Assembly: GCF_003994415.1 (NCBI RefSeq)
Contig: NZ_CP034689.1
Span: 4,402,001 to 4,466,000 of the forward strand
Source: Achromobacter spanius
GTDB taxonomy: Bacteria; Pseudomonadota; Gammaproteobacteria; Burkholderiales; Burkholderiaceae_B
Direction: 5' to 3'
Length of the DNA stretch: 64,000 nt
Shown: piece by piece, positions 1 through 8,594 of the stretch
How positions within the stretch are numbered: position 1 is the first letter of the stretch
Layout: each line of letters opens with the position of its first letter
Notes under the pieces: model-generated
What the model was told of the DNA's origin: nothing
The model's input: the letters and a program-made list of their open reading frames with translations, nothing else
The model's database searches: none
Made by a program: the position numbers and the translations under genes

Positions 1-443
1 GGCAAATTCCACAGCAACACGGCCGGCATGCGCATGGCGCCCATACCCAGATAATGCATGGCGGCCACCCCTAAGCCAGCGGCCAAACCGCCCATCACGC
101 AACGGCCGAACGTGAAGTTGGCGCGGCCGACATACCAGAACGCCCAACCGGAAAAACCGGCCGCCACGACGAAGCTCAGTGTGGTCAGGCCAAGCTGATA
201 ACCCACGTCGAATGGCAGGTTTTGAGCCTGCATGCCAATGAAGTGCATGCTCCAGATACCGACGCCGCCCATCGCCACGGCGCCGATGATGATGTAACCG
301 ATACGGATGTCACCGTCCTGAGTTTCAGTGCGTATGCCCGCCGCCGCCAGCAAGGCGACGTATGAACCCAGCACCGCCGTGAGAAAAGACAAGGCAACCA
401 GACCACCATTGAATGAAAGCGGAACGATATCGCCCGGGTTCAT
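1..443 (-). CDS. MHYT-domain integral membrane sensor protein, N-terminal part (cut by window edge)
   Basis: Reading the minus strand from an ATG at 443 gives 147 residues that run off the left edge. The visible part is strongly hydrophobic, with several membrane helices. It carries two MHYT-type motifs at helix starts, WSMHFIGMQ and AAMHYLGMGAM, which define the MHYT domain, a proposed sensor of gas or metal ligands. MHYT domains are usually fused to GGDEF/EAL, histidine kinase or LytTR output domains, but the output lies outside the window. An in-frame upstream ATG at 470 is possible; neither start has a strong ribosome binding site. The gene is divergent from the TpsB-like gene across a long AT-rich gap. 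Confidence 0.8.
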   Translation of the reverse strand, partial: MNPGDIVPLSFNGGLVALSFLTAVLGSYVALLAAAGIRTETQDGDIRIGYIIIGAVAMGGVGIWSMHFIGMQAQNLPFDVGYQLGLTTLSFVVAAGFSGWAFWYVGRANFTFGRCVMGGLAAGLGVAAMHYLGMGAMRMPAVLLWNL

Positions 444-931
444 GAACGGCTCCGATGAAAACGCCGGCATCCAAGGAGCGGGATCGGTTGATCGCGCCGT
501 GCATTACTGGGGTGATGCGCGCCCATTTTGGGAACTCCCGGTGGCTCATAACCGATATGTTTTTGATACGTTTATATAGTCTTATCTATTAACATTTAAT
601 ACACATCAGGGTTATTACCTATATTCACGATAATGCGGGCACAGACATGTAACAGATATACCAAAATTCGAACTTATTTGATGAAAATGCCCTAGTTAAC
701 CCTTATAAATCGTGAACATTTTCGTTCCTGAGAATTTCCATATGTTGTAATGCTGCCGTGCCCGTCCGGTCACAATGAAATAAATTGTTATTATTACTCG
801 CCGCTGACTGCATACTATCCGCGGCGCACTGAAAGCCCCTTACCCATGTTATGTCCCTTTAATTATTCAATATATTGGCAATATCGAATATTCATCGGGA
901 CGGCGGCGGCGCAAACCGAGACATATAGGCA
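444..931. promoter_or_regulatory. AT-rich divergent intergenic region upstream of the TpsB-like gene
   Basis: This 488-bp stretch has no supported gene. Between about 560 and 900 it is much richer in A and T than the surrounding coding DNA, which suits a promoter region or a target of H-NS-type silencing proteins. I could not pick a convincing -35/-10 pair. The ribosome binding site before 932 is weak (TAGG two bases from the ATG). Confidence 0.5.
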
Positions 932-2641
932 ATGAGACGTACGTACCCGGCAAGTTCGCTTACCCTCGCCCTTGTTTGTATCTTTGCCCTTGGCGCACAG
1001 GCGCGGGCGGATGGCCCGCTCCGAGGCAACCCTGTTGACGCCCTGCCGCAGCTTGAAAGACCGCCCGGCGCCACGCAACCGCCTCCCGTCGTGCAAACCA
1101 CCACGCCCGAGCAGTTGGCGTTGCAGGCCAGGCTGGCGCAACGCATCGTCCCCTTGAACTTCGACGTCAGCGGCGTTCACGCCATTCCCTTCGACGAGGT
1201 TTCCGCGATACTCAGCCCGCTGTCGGGCAAGGAAATCAGCTTGGGCGAGCTGGTTCAGCAAGTCGACAAGATCACACAGCTATACCGCGACAAGGGTTAT
1301 CCGCTGTCTTTCGCGCTGGTACAGAATCAGACGTTTGCCAATGGCCTGGTCGTGGTGACCGTGGTCGAAGGCTTTATTGCCAACGTGCGGATTGAAGGCG
1401 ATATCGGCAACGCGCAGGGGCGTTTGGACACCCTGGCCGGCCCGCTAACGCAAGAGCGTCCGCTCAAACAGGCCACGCTTGAGCGCCAGTTGAATTTGAT
1501 GCGCACGGTGCCCGGCGTGAAATTCACCCCCAGCCTGGATTTGCCGCGCCGCGCGGACGGCGCCACTGAACTGGTATTGACCGCCACCCGGCACCCGTTC
1601 AGTTTGACGGGCGGGATAGCCGACCTGGGTACCGGCATGCAACCCTTGGTCAATATGGGCGCCAACAGCCTCACGCCGCTGGGCGAACAGGTCAAACTCA
1701 CCGCTGCGGTGCCGTTCAATACCGACGACGTGAAATACGTCATGGGCGAAATCAGCGTGCCCATCGGCCCCGACGGTTTGGCGGTCAAGGTGGATGGCTA
1801 TCACTACGACGCCAAACCCAAGGATGACGCAATCGAATATCTGGGTTTTGAACGGCGCGTCAAGAACGACCGTATCGGCATCGGCGTCAGCTATCCGATT
1901 TTGCTGAACAACACGCGTTCGCTCACCGGCACGGTGGGGATGTACGCGGCCAATTCCAAAGACCGCTATGAAGCGCGTAATTCCGACCGCTGGCTGCAGC
2001 AAGACGCGCGTGTGCGCGCCGCTAATGTCGAACTACGATATATTCAGATTTCCGAAAGCCGCACCACCGACGTCAGCGGCGGCATATCCAAGGGGTTTGA
2101 CACTGCCGGCGCCAAAAAAGACATATCGACCAATTATGGTTATTCGGCGACCCCTATTCTGGATCTGGATTTCACCCGCTATAACCTGAACGCCAAACAA
2201 ACGTTTGCACTACCCGCCCAGTTTGGCCTGATACTCTCGGGCGCGGCTCAATATTCGAGCAATATACTGCCGTCCTCGGAGCAGGTCTCGTTCGGTAGTT
2301 GGCGCTATGCGATGGGATACCCCCAGGGCGAGCAAAGCGGCGACAAAGGCGTGGGTGTGTCGGCTGAAGTCAACCGCCGCTTCGGAACCGGCTGGGAATA
2401 CCTGTCCAGTGTGCAGCCGTATGCGCTGATCGACTATGCGCGCACCTGGTACAACAACAAAGACCTGCAGGCGTTGAACCAGCGCCATCTGTCATCGGTG
2501 GCCTTGGGTTTGCGCTTCACGGACGATAAATACTATCTGTTTGACTTCAACGTGGCCAAGCCCATCGGGTCCGCCACGATCAACAACGACCACGACGTGC
2601 GCTTCAACGCGAACTACTCCTTGTTTTACGACGCGTTCTGA
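932..2641 (+). CDS. TpsB/ShlB/FhaC-like outer-membrane two-partner secretion transporter
   Basis: The 569-residue product has a signal peptide (about 1-26, ending ARA), a proline-rich linker, two POTRA domains (about 75-147 and 148-225) and a C-terminal beta-barrel ending in Phe, as outer-membrane proteins do. This is the layout of FhaC/ShlB transporters, which move large TpsA exoproteins across the outer membrane. The conserved loop-6 region is recognisable at about residues 454-472 (FGSWRYAMGYP, then GDKG), but the usual VRG[Y/F] core reads AMGY, so the key arginine is absent at that place. No TpsA gene with a haemagglutination-activity domain is adjacent; the next gene encodes a glycine-rich lipoprotein. 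It ends in its own terminator, so it is probably monocistronic. Confidence 0.85.
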   Translation: MRRTYPASSLTLALVCIFALGAQARADGPLRGNPVDALPQLERPPGATQPPPVVQTTTPEQLALQARLAQRIVPLNFDVSGVHAIPFDEVSAILSPLSGKEISLGELVQQVDKITQLYRDKGYPLSFALVQNQTFANGLVVVTVVEGFIANVRIEGDIGNAQGRLDTLAGPLTQERPLKQATLERQLNLMRTVPGVKFTPSLDLPRRADGATELVLTATRHPFSLTGGIADLGTGMQPLVNMGANSLTPLGEQVKLTAAVPFNTDDVKYVMGEISVPIGPDGLAVKVDGYHYDAKPKDDAIEYLGFERRVKNDRIGIGVSYPILLNNTRSLTGTVGMYAANSKDRYEARNSDRWLQQDARVRAANVELRYIQISESRTTDVSGGISKGFDTAGAKKDISTNYGYSATPILDLDFTRYNLNAKQTFALPAQFGLILSGAAQYSSNILPSSEQVSFGSWRYAMGYPQGEQSGDKGVGVSAEVNRRFGTGWEYLSSVQPYALIDYARTWYNNKDLQALNQRHLSSVALGLRFTDDKYYLFDFNVAKPIGSATINNDHDVRFNANYSLFYDAF

Positions 2642-2674
2642 CGGCCGCCACGCCCACCCCCCGCTTGTTTCCTG

Positions 2675-2702
2675 AAGCGCCTGTTACGACAGGCGCTTTT
2701 TC
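2675..2702 (+). terminator. Rho-independent terminator after the TpsB-like gene
   Basis: A 10-bp perfect stem (AAGCGCCTGT / ACAGGCGCTT) with a TACG loop is followed by a run of Ts, 34 bp after the stop codon. Confidence 0.85.
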
Positions 2703-2753
2703 ATGGCCGCACTGCCCGCGCCGACAACGCTTATACAGGCGACGTTTCATACA

Positions 2754-2808
2754 CGACGTTACGTAACGTCGCCCGTAACGTAACGGCGGATAACCGACCA
2801 TTCGTAAC
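2754..2808. repeat. Palindrome and CGTAAC repeat cluster upstream of a sigma-54 promoter
   Basis: A perfect 18-bp palindrome CGACGTTACGTAACGTCG lies at 2754-2771. It is followed by two tandem CGTAAC units at 2774-2785 and another CGTAAC at 2803-2808. The cluster sits about 150-200 bp upstream of the predicted sigma-54 promoter, the usual distance for binding sites of an enhancer-binding activator. The binding protein is not identified. Confidence 0.55.
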
Positions 2809-2953
2809 ATTCGCAGGCTTCTCGTCGTCGCAACATTGCGATTTTCAAGAATTAGTAAAAACCCTTTATAGGCCACTCAAGGCATTGATAAACAAAGGAT
2901 TTTTTTGTTTGAAAATTCCACCCCAATGCATTTTCACAGGCATTGAAAAATAT

Positions 2954-2969
2954 TGGCACGGTTTATGCA
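2954..2969 (+). promoter_or_regulatory. Predicted sigma-54 (RpoN) -24/-12 promoter
   Basis: The sequence TTGGCACGGTTTATGC places GG and GC exactly 10 bp apart and matches the -24 element TGGCAC perfectly; the -12 element reads ATGC against the consensus TTGC. It lies about 58 bp upstream of the start codon of the glycine-rich lipoprotein gene, leaving a 5' leader of about 45-50 nt. Confidence 0.7.
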
Positions 2970-3026
2970 TGTAGTGGCGTATCGGGCAGTTTCTTTGCCT
3001 TGACCATCCAACCCGAGGAGCTCGTC

Positions 3027-4664
3027 ATGCAATCGAAGATTGAAGCAAACCGCATTCAACGTATTCTGACCGCCACCGTCATGGCAGCTGCCTTGGCTGG
3101 CGCATTGTCTGCTTGCGGCGGTGGTGGTGGCAGCAACCGGTCCGCCGGCCTGCCTGGCACGGATGTTCCGACCAACCCCGGCGGCACGGACCCCACCAAC
3201 CCCGGCGGTACCGATCCCAACAACCCGGTCAATCCCGTCACCGCCGGCTTGCTGCAAACCACCCTGGGCAACACCGGCAACGCCGTCGACAATACCCTGC
3301 CCCTGAATTTGGGCGAGACGCTGGGCGGCGTGGGCAAGGCGCTGGATCCCACCATAGCGCCCGTGGCCAATACCGTGGTCGGCCTGACGCAGCAAATCGG
3401 CGCCACGACCGGCCTGGCCGCCCCCGTGGATGGCATCACCACGCAAGCAGGCGGCTTGGTCAGCGACCTGGGCACGACCCTGAAGAGCGCCGGCCTGCCG
3501 GGTGGCCTGGGCACAGGCGCAGGCGGCTTGGTGGACGGCCTGGGCAAGACCGTGTCCAGCGCGGGAGATCTGCTGAATGCGGATCCCGCCAACCCCATGC
3601 CTTTGACGACCGTGCTGGGCAACGCCACGAACGCCGTGGGCGCGCTGACCGCTGGCCTGTCGGACCAGGGCGGCTTGCTGAACCCCGTCACCCAAGCACT
3701 GGGCGGTGTCACGGGCGGCGTGTTGGATGGCACGGGCAGCCCCCTACTGCAACCCGCGTTGTCCAATACCGGCAAAGCCGTGGACAACGTGCTGCCGCTG
3801 GGCCTGCAACCGGCCTTGGGCGGCGTCGGCGCGGCGCTGGACGTCAACGTGGCGCCGGTCGCCGGCGTGGTCACGAACCTGACGCAACAAGTGGGCGCAA
3901 CCACCAATCTGGGCGCACCGGTGGCCGGGCTGCTCTCCAGCCTGGGCGGCACGGTGGCCGGCGCCGGCGGCACGCTGCCTGGCAACACGGCAGGCATGAA
4001 CGGAGTTCTGCAAGGCCTGGGCGGCGCGGTCGCAAGCGCTGGCGGCCTGCTGAACGCCACGCCGGGCAATACGAATCCGCTGGGTGCCACGCTGACCAAC
4101 GCCACCGGCGCGGTCGCCTCGTTGACCAGCGGCCTGGGCCTGGGTGGCGCCACGGGTGGTCTGACCGGCGGCGGCACGGGCGGCTTGCTCAGCCCCATCA
4201 CCGGCATCCTGGGTGGCGTCGGCGGCATCGGAGGCACCCCGGCCGCGGGCGGTGTGGGTGGCCTGCTGGCGCCGGTGACCGGCCTGCTTGGCGGCGTGAC
4301 GGGCGCAGTGGGTGGCGCAACGGGTGGCGCAGCCGGTGGCGCCAATAGCGGCCTGCTGGGCGGTCTGCTGAGCGGCGTGACAGGCGGCATCGGCGGAAGC
4401 ACCGCGGGTGGCGCGGGTGGTGTCGGTGGCGGTTTGCTGGGCGGCGTGCTGGGTGGAGTGGTTGGCGGTGTGACCACAGGCGCCACGACCGGCACGGGCG
4501 CCAATGCGGGCGCCGGTGGCGCGGGCACGGCTGCCAATGGCGGCTTGCTGGGAGGGTTGCTGGGCGGGGTCACAAGCGGCTTGACGGGCGGTACGACGGC
4601 GGGCGGCACCACTAACGGCGGCTTGCTGGGCGGCCTGCTCGGCGGCTTGTCGGCGCAGAAGTAA
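3027..4664 (+). CDS. Glycine-rich predicted lipoprotein with an internal 165-residue duplication
   Basis: The start at 3027 is chosen because GAGGAG lies six bases upstream and because it gives a lipoprotein signal peptide ending LAGALSAC followed by a Gly5 run. The 545-residue product then has a spacer of PTNPGGTD-type repeats. Two tandem copies of a 165-residue unit follow, beginning near residues 82 and 247; both contain NTG(N/K)AVDN, LGGVG, APVA and LTQQ(I/V)GATT. The C-terminal tail (about 410-545) is mainly Gly, Leu, Ala and Thr (GGLLGGLLGGV-like). No enzymatic domain is visible. Similar proteins are sometimes labelled collagen-like, but the tail is not a regular Gly-X-Y repeat. The sequence suggests a surface or periplasmic structural/adhesive role, which is inference. 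It is probably co-transcribed with the MarR gene 27 bp downstream. Confidence 0.75.
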   Translation: MQSKIEANRIQRILTATVMAAALAGALSACGGGGGSNRSAGLPGTDVPTNPGGTDPTNPGGTDPNNPVNPVTAGLLQTTLGNTGNAVDNTLPLNLGETLGGVGKALDPTIAPVANTVVGLTQQIGATTGLAAPVDGITTQAGGLVSDLGTTLKSAGLPGGLGTGAGGLVDGLGKTVSSAGDLLNADPANPMPLTTVLGNATNAVGALTAGLSDQGGLLNPVTQALGGVTGGVLDGTGSPLLQPALSNTGKAVDNVLPLGLQPALGGVGAALDVNVAPVAGVVTNLTQQVGATTNLGAPVAGLLSSLGGTVAGAGGTLPGNTAGMNGVLQGLGGAVASAGGLLNATPGNTNPLGATLTNATGAVASLTSGLGLGGATGGLTGGGTGGLLSPITGILGGVGGIGGTPAAGGVGGLLAPVTGLLGGVTGAVGGATGGAAGGANSGLLGGLLSGVTGGIGGSTAGGAGGVGGGLLGGVLGGVVGGVTTGATTGTGANAGAGGAGTAANGGLLGGLLGGVTSGLTGGTTAGGTTNGGLLGGLLGGLSAQK

Positions 4665-4691
4665 ACGATCTATCCGTTACGGAGCGACATC

Positions 4692-5240
4692 ATGCTGCAA
4701 CAACAAACGATCCTTCACCATGAGCATGTGACCGTGATGCCTGAATCCCGCACGAGTGACCTGCGACCAGGCATGCTTGACGATATCGCCCTGATGCTGG
4801 GCCGGCAGATTTCGGTGTACAACGCCGCGTGCCAGTCGGCCCTGGCGGAAAAGCTGGGTATTGCCCTGGCTGATCTGAAAGCGCTGGAACTGGTGATGGA
4901 ATTCGACGCCTTGCCCACCGGGCAGCTTGCCCAACTGATGGGCATCAGCTCGGGCGGCGCCACCGCCTTGATCAACCGGCTGGAGGCGGCGGGCTACGTG
5001 CAGCGCGGCCGCCATCCGCTGGACCGCAGGATGATCGTGATCCGGCCGGTAGAGGAACAGTGCCAGCAGTTGGCGCAGGAGCGCCAATGGGTGGCGGACG
5101 CGGTGACGCTGATGGCGCGGCGCTACGACACGGCCGAGCTGGAAAGCGTGCATGCCTTCCTGGCGCAATGCGTGCGCGCCTTGCGGCACGACACGCTGGT
5201 GTGGCTGGAAACGCCCAGCGCGCATCGCGACGAGCAGTAA
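4692..5240 (+). CDS. MarR-family transcriptional regulator
   Basis: The 182-residue product has a MarR winged helix-turn-helix. A helical N-terminal part (about 28-75) is followed by a recognition helix around residues 86-101 (SSGGATALINRLEAAG) and a basic wing at 103-117 that includes HPLDRRMIV, the typical D-R-R turn. MarR proteins act as dimers and usually repress genes for stress, efflux or virulence. GGAG lies seven bases upstream of the ATG. The gene follows the glycine-rich lipoprotein gene without a terminator and so may share its sigma-54 promoter, which would couple the regulator to that lipoprotein. Ligand and targets cannot be read from the sequence. Confidence 0.85.
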   Translation: MLQQQTILHHEHVTVMPESRTSDLRPGMLDDIALMLGRQISVYNAACQSALAEKLGIALADLKALELVMEFDALPTGQLAQLMGISSGGATALINRLEAAGYVQRGRHPLDRRMIVIRPVEEQCQQLAQERQWVADAVTLMARRYDTAELESVHAFLAQCVRALRHDTLVWLETPSAHRDEQ

Positions 5241-5275
5241 GCCGGCTGGCGTCAGCCGCGACGCCAGTTCGCCAC

Positions 5276-5311
5276 GCGCCCTGATTTCAAGGAATCAGGG
5301 CGCATTCTTTT
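5276..5311 (+). terminator. Rho-independent terminator after the MarR gene
   Basis: An 11-bp perfect stem (GCGCCCTGATT / AATCAGGGCGC) with a six-base loop is followed by ATTCTTTT. It ends the lipoprotein-MarR transcript before the convergent ABC operon. Confidence 0.9.
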
Positions 5312-5356
5312 CATGGAAGCACAAGCTGCCTGATTCGCACGCCGTTGAGCGGCGGT

Positions 5357-7084
5357 TCAGTCCACGCTTGACGTACCGAACTCCAGACGCGGCACCGCCG
5401 CCAGTAGCCGGCGCGTCAATTCCTGGCGCGGCGCGTGCAGAACGGTATCGGCATCGCCCAGTTCAACGATGCGCCCGCCATCCATGACGGCGATGCGATC
5501 CGCCAGGTATTCGACCACGCCGAAGTTGTGCGTGATGAACAGATACGCAATGCCCAGTTCGCTCTGAAGCTCGCGCAGCAGATCCAGGATCTGCGCCTGC
5601 ACCGACACGTCCAGGGCGGACGTGGGTTCGTCGCAGATCAGGACCTTGGGTTCAACGGCCAACGCGCGCGCAATGGCGATGCGCTGGCGCTGGCCGCCCG
5701 AGAATTCATGGGGATAGCGCGTCAGCGTGTTGGCTGGCAAGCCCACGCGCTCAATCAGTTGCGCGGCGTGCGCGGCGCGTGCTTGCTGGCTCATGCCCCG
5801 CCGCAACGACGCCAGGCCTTCATCCAGGATGTCGCCCACGCGCATGCGCGGGTCGAGCGAGGCATAGGGGTCTTGAAACACAATCTGGATGTCTTGCCGC
5901 AGATCGCGCAGCGTGCGGCGGTCGGCCGCCAGCAAGTCCTTGCCTTGCAGCATGGCGCGGCCCGAGATGCGGGCACCGTCGATCAGCCGCAGCAGCGCCT
6001 TGCCCGTAGTGGTCTTGCCGCAGCCGGACTCGCCCAGCAGGGCCAGCGTTTCGCCCGCGCGCAGGGTAAACGTCACGCCGTCCACGGCTTTGACCCAGGA
6101 CACGGTGCGCCGCAAGGGCCCTTTGCGCACCGGGTAATGCACCTTCAGGTCCTGCACATCCAGCACCAGGCCGCCCGCGCCAAGCGCGGCGCGCGGCGTA
6201 GCGCGCTTGCCACCGTCTTGCGCGATGGCCTCGCGCGCCTGCGCCGTCAGCGGCGCGCCACGCTTGCCAAAGGTGGGAATGGCTTCGAACAGTTGCCGCG
6301 CATAGGGATGCTTGGGCGCGCGGAAAAATTCATCGGCACTGGCGCTTTCAACGATCTCGCCGCCGCGCATCAGCGCCACGTGATGCGCCACGTTCTTCAC
6401 CACCGCCAGATCATGGGTGATCAGCAGCACCGCCATGCCCATTTCACGCTGGATGTCGGCCAGCAGGTCCAGCACCTGCGCTTGCACCGTGACGTCCAGC
6501 GCCGTGGTCGGTTCGTCGGCGATCAGCAGCAGCGGTTCCGCCGCCAGCGCAATGGCGATCATGACACGCTGCTTCTGTCCGCCCGAAAACTGGAATGGGT
6601 AGTCGTCCACGCGCCGCTCGGGCTCGGGAATGCCCACTCGGCGCAGCCAATCAATGGCCCGCGCGCGCGCCGCCGCGCCGCGCAAGGGCGTATGCGCCGT
6701 CAGGGTTTCGATGATCTGGTCACCCACGCGCATGACGGGGTTCAAGCTGGTGGACGGTTCCTGGAAGATGATGCCGATACGGCCGCCGCGCACACCGCGC
6801 ATGGCGCTTTCGGGCAGCTTGTTCAGGTCTTGTCCGTCCAGGTCGATCTGCCCGCCCACGATACGGCCCGCGTCTGGCAGCAAGCGCAACAAGGCCAGCG
6901 CCGTAATGCTTTTTCCGCAGCCCGATTCGCCGACCAGCGCAAAAGTCTCGCGCCGCGAAATGGCCAACTCCAGCCGCTTGACGGCATGCGTCATGCCGGC
7001 CTCGCCCGCAATGTCCACTTCCAGGCCGCGCACCGCCAGCAAGGGCGGGTTTTGGCTCGGGCTTTTGCTCATCCCAGTATTCAT
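5357..7084 (-). CDS. Peptide-type ABC transporter ATP-binding protein, double-domain (YejF/GsiA-like)
   Basis: The 575-residue protein has two full ATPase domains in tandem. The first has Walker A GESGCGKS (52-59), signature FSGGQKQR and Walker B LLLIADEP. The second has GESGCGKT, FSGGQRQR and VLICDEP. Each domain also keeps the C-terminal region typical of oligopeptide importers. Such fused ATPases power import of di- or oligopeptides or related compounds from a single polypeptide. The start at 7084 is chosen because its ATG overlaps the upstream permease stop as ATGA. It is the last gene of a four-gene minus-strand operon. The substrate is not determined. Confidence 0.92.
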   Translation of the reverse strand: MNTGMSKSPSQNPPLLAVRGLEVDIAGEAGMTHAVKRLELAISRRETFALVGESGCGKSITALALLRLLPDAGRIVGGQIDLDGQDLNKLPESAMRGVRGGRIGIIFQEPSTSLNPVMRVGDQIIETLTAHTPLRGAAARARAIDWLRRVGIPEPERRVDDYPFQFSGGQKQRVMIAIALAAEPLLLIADEPTTALDVTVQAQVLDLLADIQREMGMAVLLITHDLAVVKNVAHHVALMRGGEIVESASADEFFRAPKHPYARQLFEAIPTFGKRGAPLTAQAREAIAQDGGKRATPRAALGAGGLVLDVQDLKVHYPVRKGPLRRTVSWVKAVDGVTFTLRAGETLALLGESGCGKTTTGKALLRLIDGARISGRAMLQGKDLLAADRRTLRDLRQDIQIVFQDPYASLDPRMRVGDILDEGLASLRRGMSQQARAAHAAQLIERVGLPANTLTRYPHEFSGGQRQRIAIARALAVEPKVLICDEPTSALDVSVQAQILDLLRELQSELGIAYLFITHNFGVVEYLADRIAVMDGGRIVELGDADTVLHAPRQELTRRLLAAVPRLEFGTSSVD

Positions 7085-8589
7085 GGCGTCTCTCCCGATT
7101 TGCTGGGACGCGCTTCGGCGGCCAAGCCTTGGCCGCGGCCGAACACGCTGCCCAGACGCGCCATGCGGCTGGGCTTGTAGCGGCGGGTGCGCGGATCGAA
7201 GGCATCGCGCACGGCGTCGGCAAACAGGTTGGCCGCCAGCACCAGCGCCAGCATGAAGAGAAACGCGGTCATCAGGCTCCACCAGATCATGGGATCGCGA
7301 GACATTTCCAGGCGCGCCCCGTCGATCATCGAGCCAAAGGAATTCATGCTGGGGTCCACCCCGATGCCCAGGTAGGACAGCACGGCTTCATAGAGCACGA
7401 GGCCCGAGAATTCCAGCACCACCGTGATCAGCACCAGGTGCGCCACATTGGGCAACAGGTGCCGCGCCATGATACGCCAGTGCGACACGCCGAACGCGCG
7501 CGCCGCCTGCACGTATTCAAGTTCGCGCAGTTTCAAGGTTTCGGCGCGCAGCAGGCGGCACAGGCCCGCCCAGCCGGTCAGCCCAAGAATCATGCAGAGC
7601 AGGAACAGCCGCAGGTCCGCACGCGCAACCGAGGTGTCGAACAGGTCGGCATGGTTGTCGATGTACACCTGCATCATCAGCGCGCAGGCCGCCACCAGCA
7701 GCACACCAGGAATCGACGTGATGGTGGTGTAAAGGTATTGGATGGCGTCGTCGACCTTGCCTTTGAAGTAGCCGGCGGCAATGCCAAAAATAATGGCCGG
7801 CGGCAACATGGCGATGGTGGTCAGGCTGCCGATGACAAGCGCCGTGCGGATGCTTTTCAGCGCTTGCCACAAGACGTCGTTGCCGATGCGGTCGGTGCCC
7901 AGCGCGTGGTAGCCGGTGGACAGGCCCGCCAGCGCGCCGACTGTCATGCACAACAGGGCGAAAGTGATGGCCATGGCCCGCCAGGGCACATCCGATTCGC
8001 CGCGCAGCAATACCTGCCCCGCATGCGACGCCGACCCCAGGCGGCGCGCCAGGCAGGCGTAGAACACGGCCGCCGCCAACAGCGCCACGCCCAGGCCACC
8101 CGCCACGCCCCAGCCCAGGCGTTTCAAGACATCGCCCACGTGTTGCGTATCGGGATCCGTCAGATGCGTGGCGGCGCCGCGCAGGCGCGGAAAATCGCGC
8201 ACCGGCTTGTCATCCACCAACATGGTTTCCTTCAGGAACAGCTTCGTGGCCAAGGGCTGCGAATAGTTTCTTTCCGGTTGCGTCAGCACCGTGCCGGCCA
8301 ACAGGCCGTCCAGCACGGACTTCACGACTGGCGCATAAATAGGCGCGGCATTGGCGGCGGCCCCTGGCGCGGGCGGCAATTGCGGTCGGTAATGCACCGA
8401 GTCCAGCAAGCCCACCACGGTAAACGCGGCCAGGATGACGGCCGAGCACATGGCGGGCGTGTCGCGCGCCACGCGCCCCCAGGTCGCGCGCAGGTTCGGG
8501 CTACGGCGCACATGCCACAGGTAGGCCAGCGCGCTCAGCACCATCAGCCACAGCGCAATGTCGGTCCACAGGAAGACGATCTTGGGCAT
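7081..8589 (-). CDS. ABC transporter permease, OppC/YejE type with long N-terminal extension
   Basis: This inner-membrane permease has 502 residues against roughly 300-340 for typical OppC/YejE proteins. The extra N-terminal part carries additional membrane helices and a large polar segment (about 65-150) probably facing the periplasm. The C-terminal half is a standard binding-protein-dependent transport domain, with the EAA loop EYVQAARAFGVSHWRIMARH that contacts the ATPase. It starts five bases after the OppB-type gene and overlaps the ATPase gene by four bases, so translation is probably coupled. Confidence 0.9.
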   Translation of the reverse strand: MPKIVFLWTDIALWLMVLSALAYLWHVRRSPNLRATWGRVARDTPAMCSAVILAAFTVVGLLDSVHYRPQLPPAPGAAANAAPIYAPVVKSVLDGLLAGTVLTQPERNYSQPLATKLFLKETMLVDDKPVRDFPRLRGAATHLTDPDTQHVGDVLKRLGWGVAGGLGVALLAAAVFYACLARRLGSASHAGQVLLRGESDVPWRAMAITFALLCMTVGALAGLSTGYHALGTDRIGNDVLWQALKSIRTALVIGSLTTIAMLPPAIIFGIAAGYFKGKVDDAIQYLYTTITSIPGVLLVAACALMMQVYIDNHADLFDTSVARADLRLFLLCMILGLTGWAGLCRLLRAETLKLRELEYVQAARAFGVSHWRIMARHLLPNVAHLVLITVVLEFSGLVLYEAVLSYLGIGVDPSMNSFGSMIDGARLEMSRDPMIWWSLMTAFLFMLALVLAANLFADAVRDAFDPRTRRYKPSRMARLGSVFGRGQGLAAEARPSKSGETP

Positions 8590-8594
8590 GGCGG

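Noticed and set aside
750..935. Small open frame in the AT-rich region before the TpsB-like gene
   Set aside because: No ribosome binding site, overlaps the TpsB start in another frame and shows no leader-peptide or membrane pattern.
3056..4612. 518-residue Pro/Val-rich open frame on the minus strand
   Set aside because: It is the complement of the glycine-rich lipoprotein gene; the Pro richness simply mirrors Gly codons.
932..4664. TpsB gene and glycine-rich lipoprotein gene as a classical two-partner secretion pair
   Set aside because: The lipoprotein has no TPS secretion domain, and a terminator and separate promoter lie between them; a functional link remains only a hypothesis.
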